The notes beneath the pieces were generated by a model that was not told the DNA's origin, did not search any database, and saw only the letters and a list, made by a program, of their open reading frames with translations. A program made the position numbers and the translations under genes. A DNA stretch of 64,000 nucleotides, taken from Motilimonas eburnea. Its GTDB lineage: Bacteria; Pseudomonadota; Gammaproteobacteria; Enterobacterales; CBDFNC01. Positions 19,814-30,397 of the stretch are shown here, in pieces. Positions within the stretch are counted from its first letter, which is position 1, and each line of letters begins with the position of its first letter. The DNA lies in NCBI RefSeq assembly GCF_021295345.1, contig NZ_JAIMJB010000004.1:1-64000 (forward strand), read 5' to 3'.

Positions 19814-20761
19814 TTAAACAACAGGCTCTTGATCGGCGCCTTCCTTCTCTACTTCTACTGGGATCATATGCTCACGAGAAATGCCAAGCCTGATGGCTAA
19901 TGCACTCGCAACGTAAACCGAAGAGTAAGTACCGACTAAGATCCCCACGAGTAATGCCGTTGCAAAGCCGTGGATCATCGCGCCGCCTTTCACAAACAAA
20001 GCGATTAATACAAACAAGGTCGTACCAGAAGTAATCAAGGTACGGCTTAGTGTTTGAGTCAATGAGATATCGACGATCTCTTCTGGCCCACCCTTACGCA
20101 CTCGGCGAAAGTTTTCACGGATCCGGTCAAATACGACTATGGTATCGTTTAACGAGTAACCGACCACCGCGAGCACCGCAGCAAGTACCGTTAAGTCAAA
20201 CTCAAGTTGAAATAACGAAAAGATACCTAAGGTTAAGACCACGTCGTGTCCCAGTGCAGCCACCGAGCCTAATGCGAGACGCCATTCAAAGCGCATACTG
20301 ACGTATAACAAGATACAAGCCAGTGCCACAATAATGGCCAAGCCACCGTTTTCGGCCAGCTCCGCGCCCACGTTAGGTCCCACAAATTCAATCCGGCGCA
20401 TATCCACGCCCGCTTCGATAGACTCTTGTAAAGCATGCAAAATTTGCTGGCCAATGACCTCGCCTTTCACCCCTTCACGAGGAGCCACGCGAACCATCAC
20501 TTCTTTAGTACTGCCAAAATGTTGCACGATAGCATCATTAAAGCCTTTGCCCGCTAACACCTCACGCACTTGATTCAAGTCCGCAGGATGTTCAAAGCCC
20601 ACCTCAATCAAGGTTCCGCCGGTAAAGTCCAGACCCCAGTTAAAACCTTTGACTGCAATCGTAGTGATTGAGGCCAAAACGAGGATCAGCGACAAAATAG
20701 ACGCAGGCTTAGAGAAGCGCATGAAGCGGATAGTATCGCCAGGTTTTAATATTTGAAACAT
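19814..20761 (-). CDS. secF: Protein translocase subunit SecF
   Basis: A 315-aa inner-membrane protein of the SecDF complex, which uses the proton gradient to help pull secreted proteins through SecYEG. It has one N-terminal helix, a periplasmic domain with the FTGGTLIEVGF motif, and five clustered C-terminal helices with YSLNDTIVVFDRIRENFRR. It lies 15 bp after secD. Confidence 0.95.
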   Translation of the reverse strand: MFQILKPGDTIRFMRFSKPASILSLILVLASITTIAVKGFNWGLDFTGGTLIEVGFEHPADLNQVREVLAGKGFNDAIVQHFGSTKEVMVRVAPREGVKGEVIGQQILHALQESIEAGVDMRRIEFVGPNVGAELAENGGLAIIVALACILLYVSMRFEWRLALGSVAALGHDVVLTLGIFSLFQLEFDLTVLAAVLAVVGYSLNDTIVVFDRIRENFRRVRKGGPEEIVDISLTQTLSRTLITSGTTLFVLIALFVKGGAMIHGFATALLVGILVGTYSSVYVASALAIRLGISREHMIPVEVEKEGADQEPVV

Positions 20762-20776
20762 AGTTGATACTTCCCG

Positions 20777-22636
20777 TTAAATTGACAGCTTCTTGAGACG
20801 TTTGCCGCCCCAAAGCAAGTTAACAATGGCACGAGTACCTACGATAGAGGTAAACATGGACGTCGCAATACCTATCATCAGCGTCACCGCAAAGCCTTTC
20901 ACGGGGCCGGTTCCCACAGCAAACAAGATGAAGGCCGTGATCAAGGTCGTGATGTTGGCATCGGCAATGGTTGAGAACGCATTACCATAACCTTCGTTAA
21001 TAGCTTTTTGAATACTCTTACCTTCTAATAGCTCCTCACGGATACGTTCAAAGATAAGTACGTTAGCATCCACCGCCATACCCACCGTTAATACGATACC
21101 GGCGATGCCCGGTAAGGTTAAGGTTGCACCTGGTACCATCGACATAATACCGACGATCATGATGATGTTAACGAACAAAGCGGTATTAGCGACTAAACCA
21201 AATGCACGGTAGTAAATCGCCATAAAGATCACCACGGCTAGCATACCGTAGATCATCGCGGCCATACCGTTATCGACGTTCTGCTGACCCATGCTTGGGC
21301 CGATGGTACGCTCTTCAACAATTTGGATAGGTGCAATTAGGGCACCCGCGCGCAATAGCAAGGCAAGGTTGTGTGCTTCGGCTGGGTTATCAATCCCCGT
21401 GATACGGAAGCTGCGGCCAAGCTGTGCTTGAATGGTTGCGACGTTGATGATCTCTTCGTGTTTAACCAGTTTACGCTTACCGTTTTCATCTTCTTGGCCA
21501 GTGGGTAACCATTCAATAAACAAGGTCGCCATTGGCTTGCCTATGTTATTTTTGGTTACACGCGACATCTTCGAGCCACCTTGTGAATCCAAATCGATGT
21601 TCACTTGCGGACGGCTGTATTCATCCATACTAGAGCGAGCACCAACAATATGATCACCGGTCAACATGATTTGCTTTTGTAACACAAAAGGCTGGCCATC
21701 ACGGTTTTGATAAACCTGAGATGTCGCAGGTAAACGGCCTTCGACAGCATCACGGACGTCGGTTTTCTCGTCAACTAAGCGAAATTCCAGCATGGCTGTT
21801 GCGCCCAAGATCTCTTTCGCTTGTGCCGTATCTTGTACACCCGGTAGTTCCACCACGATGCGATCTGCACCTTGGCGTTGTACTTGCGGCTCGGCAACAC
21901 CTAGCTGGTTAACACGGTTACGAATGATGGTGATGTTTTGCTCTAAGGCGTAGTTTTTGGTCTCTTTGAGCTTATCTTCACTCATTGCGACTTTTAATAA
22001 ATACACGCCTTCACTTTCATCATCATCGAACACAAAACCAGGGTATTTAGGTTTTAAGAAGGTTTCGGCATCGCTGCGGGTTTGCTCATCGGCAAAACGT
22101 ATGATGACACCGTTGGTTTTAGCATCTTCACGCACCCCACGGTAACGGATTTTTTCCTCACGCAGCTCAGAACGAAAATCGCTGACCATTTGCTCTTTGG
22201 CTTTGGCTATCGCCGCATCCATGTCCACTTCCATTAGGAAATGAACCCCGCCACGTAAGTCTAAACCGAGTTTAAGCGGGCCTGCACCTATCGCCTCAAG
22301 CCAAGCAGGTGTTGCAGGCGCTAGGTTTAAAGCAGTGGTATATTGTGCGCCGAGTAAATCAGAAATCAGCTCTTTTGTTTTTAGTTGATCATCGCGATTA
22401 ACAAGACGAACTAGGTAGCGACCTTCTTCTAAAGACGAACTTTTCACTTCGATATTGGCTTGCTCAAGGGCGTCGTTAATCTGGCCAGCAATGGCCAACT
22501 CAACTTCCGCACCGCGCTTACCGGATACTTGAACGGCAGGATCCTCGCCGTAAAGGTTAGGTGTTGCGTAAAGTAAACCTATGGTGATCACCGCGATCAC
22601 CATAATGTACTTCCACAACGGATATTTGTTTAACAC
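20777..22636 (-). CDS. secD: Protein translocase subunit SecD
   Basis: A 619-aa RND-like inner-membrane partner of SecF. An N-terminal helix is followed by a large periplasmic region with the [15 protein letters not shown] and [16 protein letters not shown] motifs. The C-terminal half has five helices with [18 protein letters not shown], the conserved proton-path segment. Length is as in E. coli (615 aa). It lies 19 bp after yajC. Confidence 0.95.
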   Translation of the reverse strand: MLNKYPLWKYIMVIAVITIGLLYATPNLYGEDPAVQVSGKRGAEVELAIAGQINDALEQANIEVKSSSLEEGRYLVRLVNRDDQLKTKELISDLLGAQYTTALNLAPATPAWLEAIGAGPLKLGLDLRGGVHFLMEVDMDAAIAKAKEQMVSDFRSELREEKIRYRGVREDAKTNGVIIRFADEQTRSDAETFLKPKYPGFVFDDDESEGVYLLKVAMSEDKLKETKNYALEQNITIIRNRVNQLGVAEPQVQRQGADRIVVELPGVQDTAQAKEILGATAMLEFRLVDEKTDVRDAVEGRLPATSQVYQNRDGQPFVLQKQIMLTGDHIVGARSSMDEYSRPQVNIDLDSQGGSKMSRVTKNNIGKPMATLFIEWLPTGQEDENGKRKLVKHEEIINVATIQAQLGRSFRITGIDNPAEAHNLALLLRAGALIAPIQIVEERTIGPSMGQQNVDNGMAAMIYGMLAVVIFMAIYYRAFGLVANTALFVNIIMIVGIMSMVPGATLTLPGIAGIVLTVGMAVDANVLIFERIREELLEGKSIQKAINEGYGNAFSTIADANITTLITAFILFAVGTGPVKGFAVTLMIGIATSMFTSIVGTRAIVNLLWGGKRLKKLSI

Positions 22637-22655
22637 TGTAAACGTCCTTGTAGAC

Positions 22656-22991
22656 TTATAAAGACTTTAGCGTACCTTTAGGCAGTACTGCGCTAACATA
22701 GTCTTTTTTAATAACAACTTGATTGCTCTCATTAAGTTCAATCGTGATGTAGTCGTTTTCGTCAGTTACTTTAACGATACGGCCAACTAGTCCACCCGAT
22801 GTTAACACTTCATCTCCTTTTGCAAGTGATGACATCAGGTTTTTATGCTCTTTCACACGTTTGTTTTGTGGGCGAAAAATCATAAAGTAAAAAATGGCAG
22901 CAAAGACAACCAGCATGAAAATCATAGACATACCGCCACCTTCGGCGCCTGCTGCTGGAGTTGCATAAGCGTTAGCAATAAAAAAGCTCAT
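22656..22991 (-). CDS. yajC: Sec translocon accessory protein YajC
   Basis: A 111-aa inner-membrane protein that associates with SecDF and the holotranslocon. It has one transmembrane helix at about residues 23-40 ([19 protein letters not shown]) followed by the family motif [13 protein letters not shown] and a cytoplasmic SH3-like tail with [10 protein letters not shown]. It is placed between tgt and secD, the canonical order. Confidence 0.94.
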   Translation of the reverse strand: MSFFIANAYATPAAGAEGGGMSMIFMLVVFAAIFYFMIFRPQNKRVKEHKNLMSSLAKGDEVLTSGGLVGRIVKVTDENDYITIELNESNQVVIKKDYVSAVLPKGTLKSL

Positions 22992-23018
22992 TATTTTTCC
23001 TCGTACTTAACGTAAAAA

Positions 23019-24161
<1,143 letters not shown>

Positions 24162-24204
24162 TCAGAAAAACAGTCCAACCGAATTTGGGTGTAAAAAGGG
24201 TGAC

Positions 24205-25272
24205 TTATTCAGCCACCGTGTTTATCGCATTAGCTTTTCGCGTCAAGAACATGGCATCACCGTAACTAAAAAAACGGTATTTATGCTCTATCGCACTCGC
24301 ATAGGCAGGCATTATATGCTCATAACCGGAAAAAGCGGAAACCAGCATGATCAAAGTTGACTCAGGTAAATGGAAATTAGTGATCATGGCGTCCACTAAT
24401 TGAAATTGGTAACCTGGGTAAATAAAGATTTGGGTGTCATCAAAAAAAGGCGCCAGTGGTTTACCCTGTGCAAGGGTTGCCTGAGCGGCACTTTCCAGTG
24501 AGCGCACCGACGTTGTCCCAACGGCAATAACACGGCCTCCACGTGCACGTGTTGCATTAATTTGGTCGACAACCTCTTGCGGCACTTCGGCATATTCAGA
24601 GTGCATTTGGTGTTCAAGTACATTATCCACCTTCACCGGTTGGAACGTACCTGCGCCAACATGTAAGGTGACAAACGCTTGGTCGATGCCTTTCGCCTTG
24701 AGTTTATCCAATAAGCCTTGATCAAAATGCAAACCCGCCGTAGGGGCGGCTACAGCTCCCGGCTTTTTGTTGTAAACCGTTTGATAACGCTCTTTATCTG
24801 AATCTTCATCCGGTCGGTCAATATATGGCGGCAATGGCATGTGACCAATGCTCTCCAGTACTTCAAGTACGGTTCGCGTATCATCTAGCTCAATTTCAAA
24901 TAAGGCTTCATGGCGCTGTCGCATCACAGCATTGACCGTGCCTTCTAAAATCAATTTATTACCCGGTTTGGGTGACTTAGAACAACGAACATGGGCCAAA
25001 AAGCGCTTGTCATCTAAAATGCGCTCAACTAAAACTTCGAGTTTACCGCCCGACTCTTTTTGCCCAAACATTCTAGCTGGGATCACGCGGGTATCATTAA
25101 ATACCAGCAAATCACCTGGCAATAATAAGTCAATAATATCGGTAAATTGCTTGTGTGCTATTTCACCTGTGTTGCCATCAAGGGTGAGTAATCGACTTGA
25201 AGTACGCTCAGGGTTGGGATAACGAGCGATCAACTCATTAGGTAGTTCAAAAGAAAAATCGGCTACTTTCAT
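24205..25272 (-). CDS. queA: S-adenosylmethionine:tRNA ribosyltransferase-isomerase
   Basis: A 355-aa enzyme that converts tRNA-bound preQ1 to epoxyqueuosine using the ribosyl part of S-adenosylmethionine. Family motifs include [32 protein letters not shown] and [11 protein letters not shown]-type residues near 300. It is the first gene of the queA-tgt-yajC-secD-secF unit. A promoter should lie in the 149-bp gap upstream, but I see no clear consensus there. Confidence 0.95.
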   Translation of the reverse strand: MKVADFSFELPNELIARYPNPERTSSRLLTLDGNTGEIAHKQFTDIIDLLLPGDLLVFNDTRVIPARMFGQKESGGKLEVLVERILDDKRFLAHVRCSKSPKPGNKLILEGTVNAVMRQRHEALFEIELDDTRTVLEVLESIGHMPLPPYIDRPDEDSDKERYQTVYNKKPGAVAAPTAGLHFDQGLLDKLKAKGIDQAFVTLHVGAGTFQPVKVDNVLEHQMHSEYAEVPQEVVDQINATRARGGRVIAVGTTSVRSLESAAQATLAQGKPLAPFFDDTQIFIYPGYQFQLVDAMITNFHLPESTLIMLVSAFSGYEHIMPAYASAIEHKYRFFSYGDAMFLTRKANAINTVAE

Positions 25273-25421
25273 TACTGCATACCAAGATAAAAGAAGGCGG
25301 TTAGTCTAGGCTTGGGCCTTTTTAATATCAAGTTTTGTATCAGGGAAATCACCACATGAGCCGCAAAGTAAGTCCAGTAAGACACTTAGGTCACCCAATT
25401 GGACAAGTGCGTGTCATCACC

Positions 25422-26651
25422 TCATCGGCGGCCAGAACAATCAGATCGCAAGCATGAGATCAATAACAGACAGGCTAACCCCCACCAAACCATGACGCCG
25501 CCACCTCCCCTTGAGACAGGCGCAACCCGGTTATCAGCATGAGCTGCGATACTAAAAGCCAGACGAGCAACGGCACCATTATCACCAAAAGCGGCTAACT
25601 CGATTTGATGCACTTGTAAAATATCCCCCACCATAGCCAAATTAAGGGTGCAGCTTTGCTGTGGCATAAGCTCATGGCCAATGCACCCCTGCTCCGCTTC
25701 TAAAATGCCTTCCGGAGACAGCTGAACCTGCGTGATCACCACCGCTTGATCTGACGTGTTGGTTAATGTGATGGGTTGGCTCAGTCCCTTGTTAGGTTCA
25801 TCAGCCTGCTGCTCAAATATCGGGGCATTGCCCCATAATAAAGGCGCTTGCTGCTGCGCAATCCAACTAAGGTATTCAGGAACATAAGTAAAGGCCGCTG
25901 GCAGCCCCGTTAAACCACATGCATCAGCAGCCCCAAAACTGACAATACCAAACTGCAGCCTCCCTTCGTTCGTTTCTGTCATCACTGGGCCGCCCGAGTC
26001 ACCAAAGCAAGTATCCTGCAGGGCTTGCCCTCCGGCGCAAAATACCGCATTGGGCAATGGGCTATACGGACACGGTTGGTAATTGAGACTGACTTGCTTG
26101 AGGTAATTAGGGTAATGATCACCTGCTTGGTTATCCGCCCCCCAACCGTAGGCGGTAAAATCCGTATTTCCGAAACTGAATTGGCTCAAACTGCCCGAGC
26201 CTAAACGATTGTACTGGCTATTGATAGGATTAATTACATGCAGTAAAGCAATGTCATGGCTTAGGCTGACAGGATTAAACTGTGGGTGAATAATGACCCT
26301 GTTAACCTTAGCTCTGCGGTTATAATCCGTTGACCCACTAAGTTCAGTCGCATTAAAAAAAACTTCCAGTTGACTGTCCTCAACACCATCGCGATTATTG
26401 TCTTGGCCCTCTGCATTTACGCAGTGAGCGGCGGTTAATAACCAATGGGGAGATAACAAACTGGCACCGCAAAAGTGATAAAGGACATTTCCCCGCCAAA
26501 CCTGCAAACTCGCTATCCCCACATTCAACTCGGTCACGGCGCTACCACCGACAATTCGCGGCTCAGCATGAGCGGCTTGGCTCACCAGCGTGATGCTTAA
26601 CATAACCACATTAATGACACCGACACGGCTTAAACAGTTGAACACAGCCAT
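25422..26651 (-). CDS. Secreted trypsin-like serine protease with GlyGly-CTERM tail
   Basis: A 409-aa exported S1-family protease. The signal peptide ends near AHA at about residue 29. The mature domain begins at IVGG (33-36), and the catalytic triad is His76, Asp133 and Ser219 (GDSGGP). Asp213 sits at the specificity-pocket position six residues before the serine, predicting cleavage after Arg or Lys. A beta-rich domain follows. The last ~30 residues are a glycine run, a hydrophobic helix and a basic end, a GlyGly-CTERM signal processed by rhombosortase on type II-secreted proteins in Vibrio and Shewanella. Residues 84-92 (DNNRDGVED) resemble a calcium loop. Confidence 0.87.
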   Translation of the reverse strand: MAVFNCLSRVGVINVVMLSITLVSQAAHAEPRIVGGSAVTELNVGIASLQVWRGNVLYHFCGASLLSPHWLLTAAHCVNAEGQDNNRDGVEDSQLEVFFNATELSGSTDYNRRAKVNRVIIHPQFNPVSLSHDIALLHVINPINSQYNRLGSGSLSQFSFGNTDFTAYGWGADNQAGDHYPNYLKQVSLNYQPCPYSPLPNAVFCAGGQALQDTCFGDSGGPVMTETNEGRLQFGIVSFGAADACGLTGLPAAFTYVPEYLSWIAQQQAPLLWGNAPIFEQQADEPNKGLSQPITLTNTSDQAVVITQVQLSPEGILEAEQGCIGHELMPQQSCTLNLAMVGDILQVHQIELAAFGDNGAVARLAFSIAAHADNRVAPVSRGGGGVMVWWGLACLLLISCLRSDCSGRR

Positions 26652-26835
26652 AACCTCACTCCAACAAACCCAATGACCGCGTTGACAACAACGGCGATCA
26701 CACAGTGATTGCTTAAGCTTAGGCTCTTCACCCTAAATGCTGGCGAATAAATGGTCATTTCCAAGTCAAAAATAGAGGCCGGTAAAGATGTAAAAAATAA
26801 CTGATATAACAGTGATTAAGCTCATAAATATGATA

Positions 26836-26849
26836 TTGATCAACAGCAA
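26836..26849 (+). promoter_or_regulatory. Possible FNR box upstream of the CBS-domain gene
   Basis: TTGATCAACAGCAA matches the FNR consensus TTGAT-N4-ATCAA at 9 of 10 positions. Its centre lies about 41 bp before a plausible start site near 26884, with a weak -10 TAAAGT at 26872-26877. A single match in an AT-rich gap is suggestive only. Confidence 0.35.
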
Positions 26850-26898
26850 GTTACGCTTCCTTGACTAGATTTAAAGTAACTAAGTAGGAGGGTAAATC

Positions 26899-27333
26899 AT
26901 GATTACTGTTGCCGATATTATGACGTCAAGTCTTTACACCCTGAGCCCCCAAGACACCCTTGCCCAAGCAGCCACCTTGATGGCCGAAAAGCGCATTCGC
27001 CACATCCCTATCCTCGAAAAGGAAAAATTGGTTGGCCTGATTTCTGAACGTGACTTACTGGCTGCTAAACAATCAACGGTGATTAAAGACACAGGTGAGC
27101 ATTCACTTTGGTCAACTATCGCACTGCACAAGGTAATGACTAAAAACCTCACCACGGTTGATCCTAAAGCCAGTGTTAAAGCCGCCGCGCTGTATATACA
27201 GCAACATAAATTTGGCTGCTTACCCGTTGTCAAGCGAAACAAATTAATCGGCATTATTACCGACACCGATTTTGTTGCGGTAGCCATTAATCTGCTTGAA
27301 TTGGAAGAATTACATGAACATGAGGAAATTTGA
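26899..27333 (+). CDS. Tandem CBS-domain protein
   Basis: A 144-aa cytoplasmic protein consisting of two CBS motifs (about 1-60 and 80-140). Each has the usual end pattern: HIPILEKEKLVGLISERDLL and CLPVVKRNKLIGIITDTDF. CBS pairs bind adenosine nucleotides and act as energy-status sensors. With no effector domain, the partner is unknown. A GGAGGG Shine-Dalgarno lies 7-8 bases before the ATG. A possible FNR box lies at 26836-26849. Confidence 0.87.
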   Translation: MITVADIMTSSLYTLSPQDTLAQAATLMAEKRIRHIPILEKEKLVGLISERDLLAAKQSTVIKDTGEHSLWSTIALHKVMTKNLTTVDPKASVKAAALYIQQHKFGCLPVVKRNKLIGIITDTDFVAVAINLLELEELHEHEEI

Positions 27334-27447
27334 GTGTAATTTTATTTCATTAAAAAGCATGATATTTAAGCGAGTTAGGTAAAACATTAGGCTTATTTGA
27401 TGGGGTTTTCATGTATTTAGTGATAAAACTACACTTTTACCTTGCAT

Positions 27448-27463
27448 TGTGAGATCTATCACA
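27448..27463 (+). promoter_or_regulatory. CRP-binding site
   Basis: TGTGAGATCTATCACA is a perfect TGTGA-N6-TCACA palindrome, the core consensus for cAMP-CRP. It lies 115 bp after the CBS gene and about 40 bp upstream of a region with no open reading frame that ends in a strong plus-strand terminator. A class II arrangement would place the start near 27496, with a weak -10 around 27484-27489. Confidence 0.65.
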
Positions 27464-27495
27464 TTAATATTCGCCCCATCATTTATCGACGTATT

Positions 27496-27644
27496 GATTA
27501 GCAAGCCAATGCGGGCACTTCGGAAGTGCGGCAAGATAAACTCCATTAGGCAACATAGGATTTGATCGCTTGATGTAACAGGTTGAATGCCTGTTAGACT
27601 ATTCCTTGTTTTTTAACCCTGCTTAGATAGCAGGGTTTTTTTTT
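27496..27644 (+). ncRNA. Candidate CRP-controlled small RNA
   Basis: The interval between the CRP site (27448-27463) and the terminator at 27615-27644 has no meaningful open frame but shows RNA-like structure. It holds a tight GCACTT-CGG-AAGTGC hairpin at about 27516-27530, an ACAGG/CCTGT hairpin at about 27578-27594, and a U-rich stretch before the terminator, as in Hfq-bound sRNAs. The flanking genes do not need this terminator: the next gene downstream is on the other strand, and the CBS gene ends 280 bases earlier. The 5' end is estimated from CRP spacing. I do not recognise the family (not Spot 42, CyaR, ArcZ, GcvB or RprA by eye). Confidence 0.5.
27615..27644 (+). terminator. Strong plus-strand intrinsic terminator
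   Basis: AACCCTGC (27615-27622) pairs with GCAGGGTT (27630-27637) and is followed by an uninterrupted T run to 27644. The T tract is only on the plus strand, so it ends a plus-strand transcript, most likely the candidate small RNA. Confidence 0.85.
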
Positions 27645-27646
27645 GC

Positions 27647-28063
27647 CTACCTGAATGATGCGAAGCAGCCTTGCTCTAACCAATCTTGTTGCCGTTTGTT
27701 CACCTCTAGTTTTAGAATCTGGTCATAGTCACTGGCATGTTGTTCCATCAGCGCCTCCAATAAAGCGATCCGCTTGGCTATCCAACGGCAACTGGGGGAC
27801 AAGTCTTGGTGTAAGGAAAACACCTTGTCTAAGTCAGCCGTTGGCTGATATAGCTCAGGCGCCTGCGTTGGTACTGGCTCTGACACAGTATCAATACTAA
27901 TTTCAAACTCCATAAAACGCTTTTTCTGCCTGACTTCCGGGGCGGGGGGCTTATCGGTGTAATGGATCACCCCTTTTTCATCTATCCACGAAAATACCGT
28001 CTGCGCCGAAGCCATGCCGATCGTCAATATTAACCATCCAACCAACAGAACATGTTTTGCCAT
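27647..28063 (-). CDS. DUF4124-type periplasmic protein
   Basis: A 138-aa exported protein with a signal peptide ending around ASAQ. The start of the mature part, VFSWIDEKGVIHYTDKPPAP, is the hallmark of DUF4124 proteins, small envelope proteins of unknown function. The C-terminal half is predicted helical and charged, with two cysteines that may pair. The ATG at 28063 is chosen because GGAGAG lies five bases upstream; a TTG four codons earlier overlaps the Shine-Dalgarno. Confidence 0.78.
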   Translation of the reverse strand: MAKHVLLVGWLILTIGMASAQTVFSWIDEKGVIHYTDKPPAPEVRQKKRFMEFEISIDTVSEPVPTQAPELYQPTADLDKVFSLHQDLSPSCRWIAKRIALLEALMEQHASDYDQILKLEVNKRQQDWLEQGCFASFR

Positions 28064-28245
28064 CTTACTCTCCAAGGGCAGCTATTTGGATTTCACTGCG
28101 CTTGCCAATTGCGTGGCTGTTTAGACATAAAATCAGTTATTTATACTATAGTTTAGAAACGGCATTGAAGAAACCAATCAGCTGACTTGGCAGCTTATTA
28201 GACAATTTAGTCGAAACGACCTTAGAATTGATGGGAGCTATCTAT

Positions 28246-29031
28246 ATGGGTAAATTATCAAAGAAGCATTACCTAAAGTCACTGCTTAAATTGCAAACCG
28301 AACTGGTCACCTTGCAACAATGGGTCGTTGCGAAACAATTAAAGGTCGTGGTCATTTTTGAAGGTCGCGATGCGGCTGGCAAAGGCGGTGTGATCAAACG
28401 TATTACCGAAAAACTCAACCCTAGGGTATGCCGTATCGCTGCCCTGCCCGCCCCCAATGACAGAGAAAAAAGCCAATGGTATTTTCAGCGCTATGTGACC
28501 CATTTACCCGCCGGGGGGGAAATCGTCTTGTTTGATCGCAGCTGGTATAACCGTGCAGGCGTTGAACGGGTGATGGGGTTTTGTACTGAAGATCAATACT
28601 TAGAGTTTTTGCATTCTTGCCCCAAGTTTGAACGCATGCTTACCCAATCGGGCATTATCTTAATTAAATATTGGTTTTCGGTTTCCGATGAGGAGCAAGA
28701 AAAGCGCTTTCTTGATCGTATCCACGATCCATTGAAACGTTGGAAGTTTAGCCCCATGGATCTTGAGTCACGTAGTCGCTGGGCCGCCTACTCCGAGGCA
28801 AAAGACGAAATGTTTGCTTACACTGACACCACATCAAACCCTTGGTGGGTGGTGAACTCAGACGATAAGAAGCGAGCTCGACTCAATTGTATCAGCCACC
28901 TACTCAATCAAATTGACTATCAAGCATTACCCGAGAAAGAAATCGTTTTACCCCCTTTAAATAAAAAGGCGCAAGAAAAGTACCTTCGTGCGCCTATAGA
29001 TAGTCAAAATTTTGTCCCTGAAGTGTATTAG
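28246..29031 (+). CDS. ppk2: Polyphosphate kinase 2 (PPK2 family)
   Basis: A 261-aa enzyme that transfers phosphate between polyphosphate and nucleoside diphosphates. The P-loop is GRDAAGKGG (40-48), the Walker B-like block is VLFDRSWYNRAGVERVMG (about 94-111), and the lid region includes DPLKRWKFSPMDLESR. It is a single-domain class I-type PPK2; whether ADP or GDP is preferred cannot be told. The ATG at 28246 is used because GGGAG lies upstream at proper spacing. It stops directly against the 3' end of cysQ on the other strand. Confidence 0.92.
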   Translation: MGKLSKKHYLKSLLKLQTELVTLQQWVVAKQLKVVVIFEGRDAAGKGGVIKRITEKLNPRVCRIAALPAPNDREKSQWYFQRYVTHLPAGGEIVLFDRSWYNRAGVERVMGFCTEDQYLEFLHSCPKFERMLTQSGIILIKYWFSVSDEEQEKRFLDRIHDPLKRWKFSPMDLESRSRWAAYSEAKDEMFAYTDTTSNPWWVVNSDDKKRARLNCISHLLNQIDYQALPEKEIVLPPLNKKAQEKYLRAPIDSQNFVPEVY

Positions 29032-29793
29032 CTATTTCACTTCAAAGTATGGGTTAAGCAATGACTCTTGGTGGTTGTACAACAAGGCAGAGCCGTCAAG
29101 TTGACAAACGGTGGCCCCAGCTCGTTCAGCAACGCAATGTCCTGCACCGGTATCCCAATTCATGGTTGGTCCAAGACGCGGATACACATGGGCGATGCCT
29201 TCAGCCACCATACAAAACTTGAGCGAGCTGCCCACTGGCACCATTTCATAGTCACGAAAGCGTTCAAGGTAAGCGGCTAGATCTGGGCTTGGATGTGAGC
29301 GACTCCCCACCACTTTAATGGTTTCGCCCGCAACCGGTGCGACCACTTTCAGCGGTCGGGTTTCACCTTGATGGGTTAAAAATGCGCCTTGCTCATCAGC
29401 AAAATATAACTTATCTAAAACCGGTGCATAAACAACGCCTAGCACAGGTTTATTTTGGTGGATAAGCGCGATGTTAACGGTGAATTCGCCATTTTTCTTG
29501 ATGAATTCCTTGGTGCCATCAAGGGGATCAACCAGCCAAAAGGTGGTCCACAGCTGACGCGTTTGCCAGTCGATGTCCGCTGCTTCTTCAGACAGAATTG
29601 GAATGGCTGGCGTTAGCGCTTGCAAGCCTTTCACTATGATTTTATGAGCGGCAAGGTCGGCTTCCGTCAACGGAGATTCATCTGATTTAGTCTGAACCGC
29701 AAAATCACGTTGATAAATGTCCATGATGGCAGCGCCGGCAGCTACTGCAATGTCGCATACATCCGCGATCGGTTTATCGATTAATGTAGCCAT
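29032..29793 (-). CDS. cysQ: 3'(2'),5'-bisphosphate nucleotidase
   Basis: A 253-aa member of the inositol monophosphatase superfamily that hydrolyses PAP, the by-product of PAPS reduction, to AMP. Metal-site motifs are [10 protein letters not shown] and [20 protein letters not shown], with [15 protein letters not shown] near the C terminus. The ATG at 29793, preceded by GGAG, overlaps the end of cysC by 20 bp, so the two are translationally linked. It is the last gene of the cysG-led operon. Confidence 0.93.
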   Translation of the reverse strand: MATLIDKPIADVCDIAVAAGAAIMDIYQRDFAVQTKSDESPLTEADLAAHKIIVKGLQALTPAIPILSEEAADIDWQTRQLWTTFWLVDPLDGTKEFIKKNGEFTVNIALIHQNKPVLGVVYAPVLDKLYFADEQGAFLTHQGETRPLKVVAPVAGETIKVVGSRSHPSPDLAAYLERFRDYEMVPVGSSLKFCMVAEGIAHVYPRLGPTMNWDTGAGHCVAERAGATVCQLDGSALLYNHQESLLNPYFEVK

Positions 29794-30376
29794 GTTGCTC
29801 CAAGTATTGAATGATTTGATCAACGGCTTCAGACAATGGACGTTCGCCATTCTCTACCTTAATTTCTGGATTTTGCGGCGCCTCGTAAACCGAGTCGATG
29901 CCGGTAAAGTTAGTGATCTCGCCCGCTCTGGCTTTCTTATACAAGCCTTTAGGATCCCGTTGCTCACAAATATCCAAAGGCACGTCAACGTACACTTCGT
30001 TAAACTCGCCCGCAGGTAATAATTGACGCACCATTTCGCGCTCGGCGCGATGCGGTGAAATAAATGCCGTTAACACGATTAAACCCGCATCCACCATTAG
30101 CTTAGCGACTTCACCGACACGGCGAATATTTTCTTTTCTATCGTCGTCAGAGAAACCTAAATCGCCACATAAGCCGTGACGGACATTATCACCATCGAGT
30201 AAGTAAGTATGAACACCTAATTGGTGTAAGCGTTGCTCTACAGCGCCAGCTACCGTTGACTTACCCGCGCCACTTAGACCGGTAAACCAAAGTACACAGG
30301 CTTTTTGCTTTTTCTGTTCGCTGCGCGCCTCTTTATCGATGGCATGTTCATGCCATACTACATTTTCATCTGCCAT
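29774..30376 (-). CDS. cysC: Adenylylsulfate kinase
   Basis: A 200-aa enzyme that phosphorylates APS to PAPS, the second step of sulfate activation. The P-loop GLSGAGKS is at about 33-40. The [26 protein letters not shown] substrate region and FISPHRAER are present. The second ATG (30376) is favoured because an AAGG sits six bases ahead of it, and the product then starts MADENVVWH as in E. coli CysC. It is preceded by the SLC13 permease gene. Confidence 0.94.
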   Translation of the reverse strand: MADENVVWHEHAIDKEARSEQKKQKACVLWFTGLSGAGKSTVAGAVEQRLHQLGVHTYLLDGDNVRHGLCGDLGFSDDDRKENIRRVGEVAKLMVDAGLIVLTAFISPHRAEREMVRQLLPAGEFNEVYVDVPLDICEQRDPKGLYKKARAGEITNFTGIDSVYEAPQNPEIKVENGERPLSEAVDQIIQYLEQHGYINR

Positions 30377-30397
30377 GGGCATCCTTGTATTAATTCG

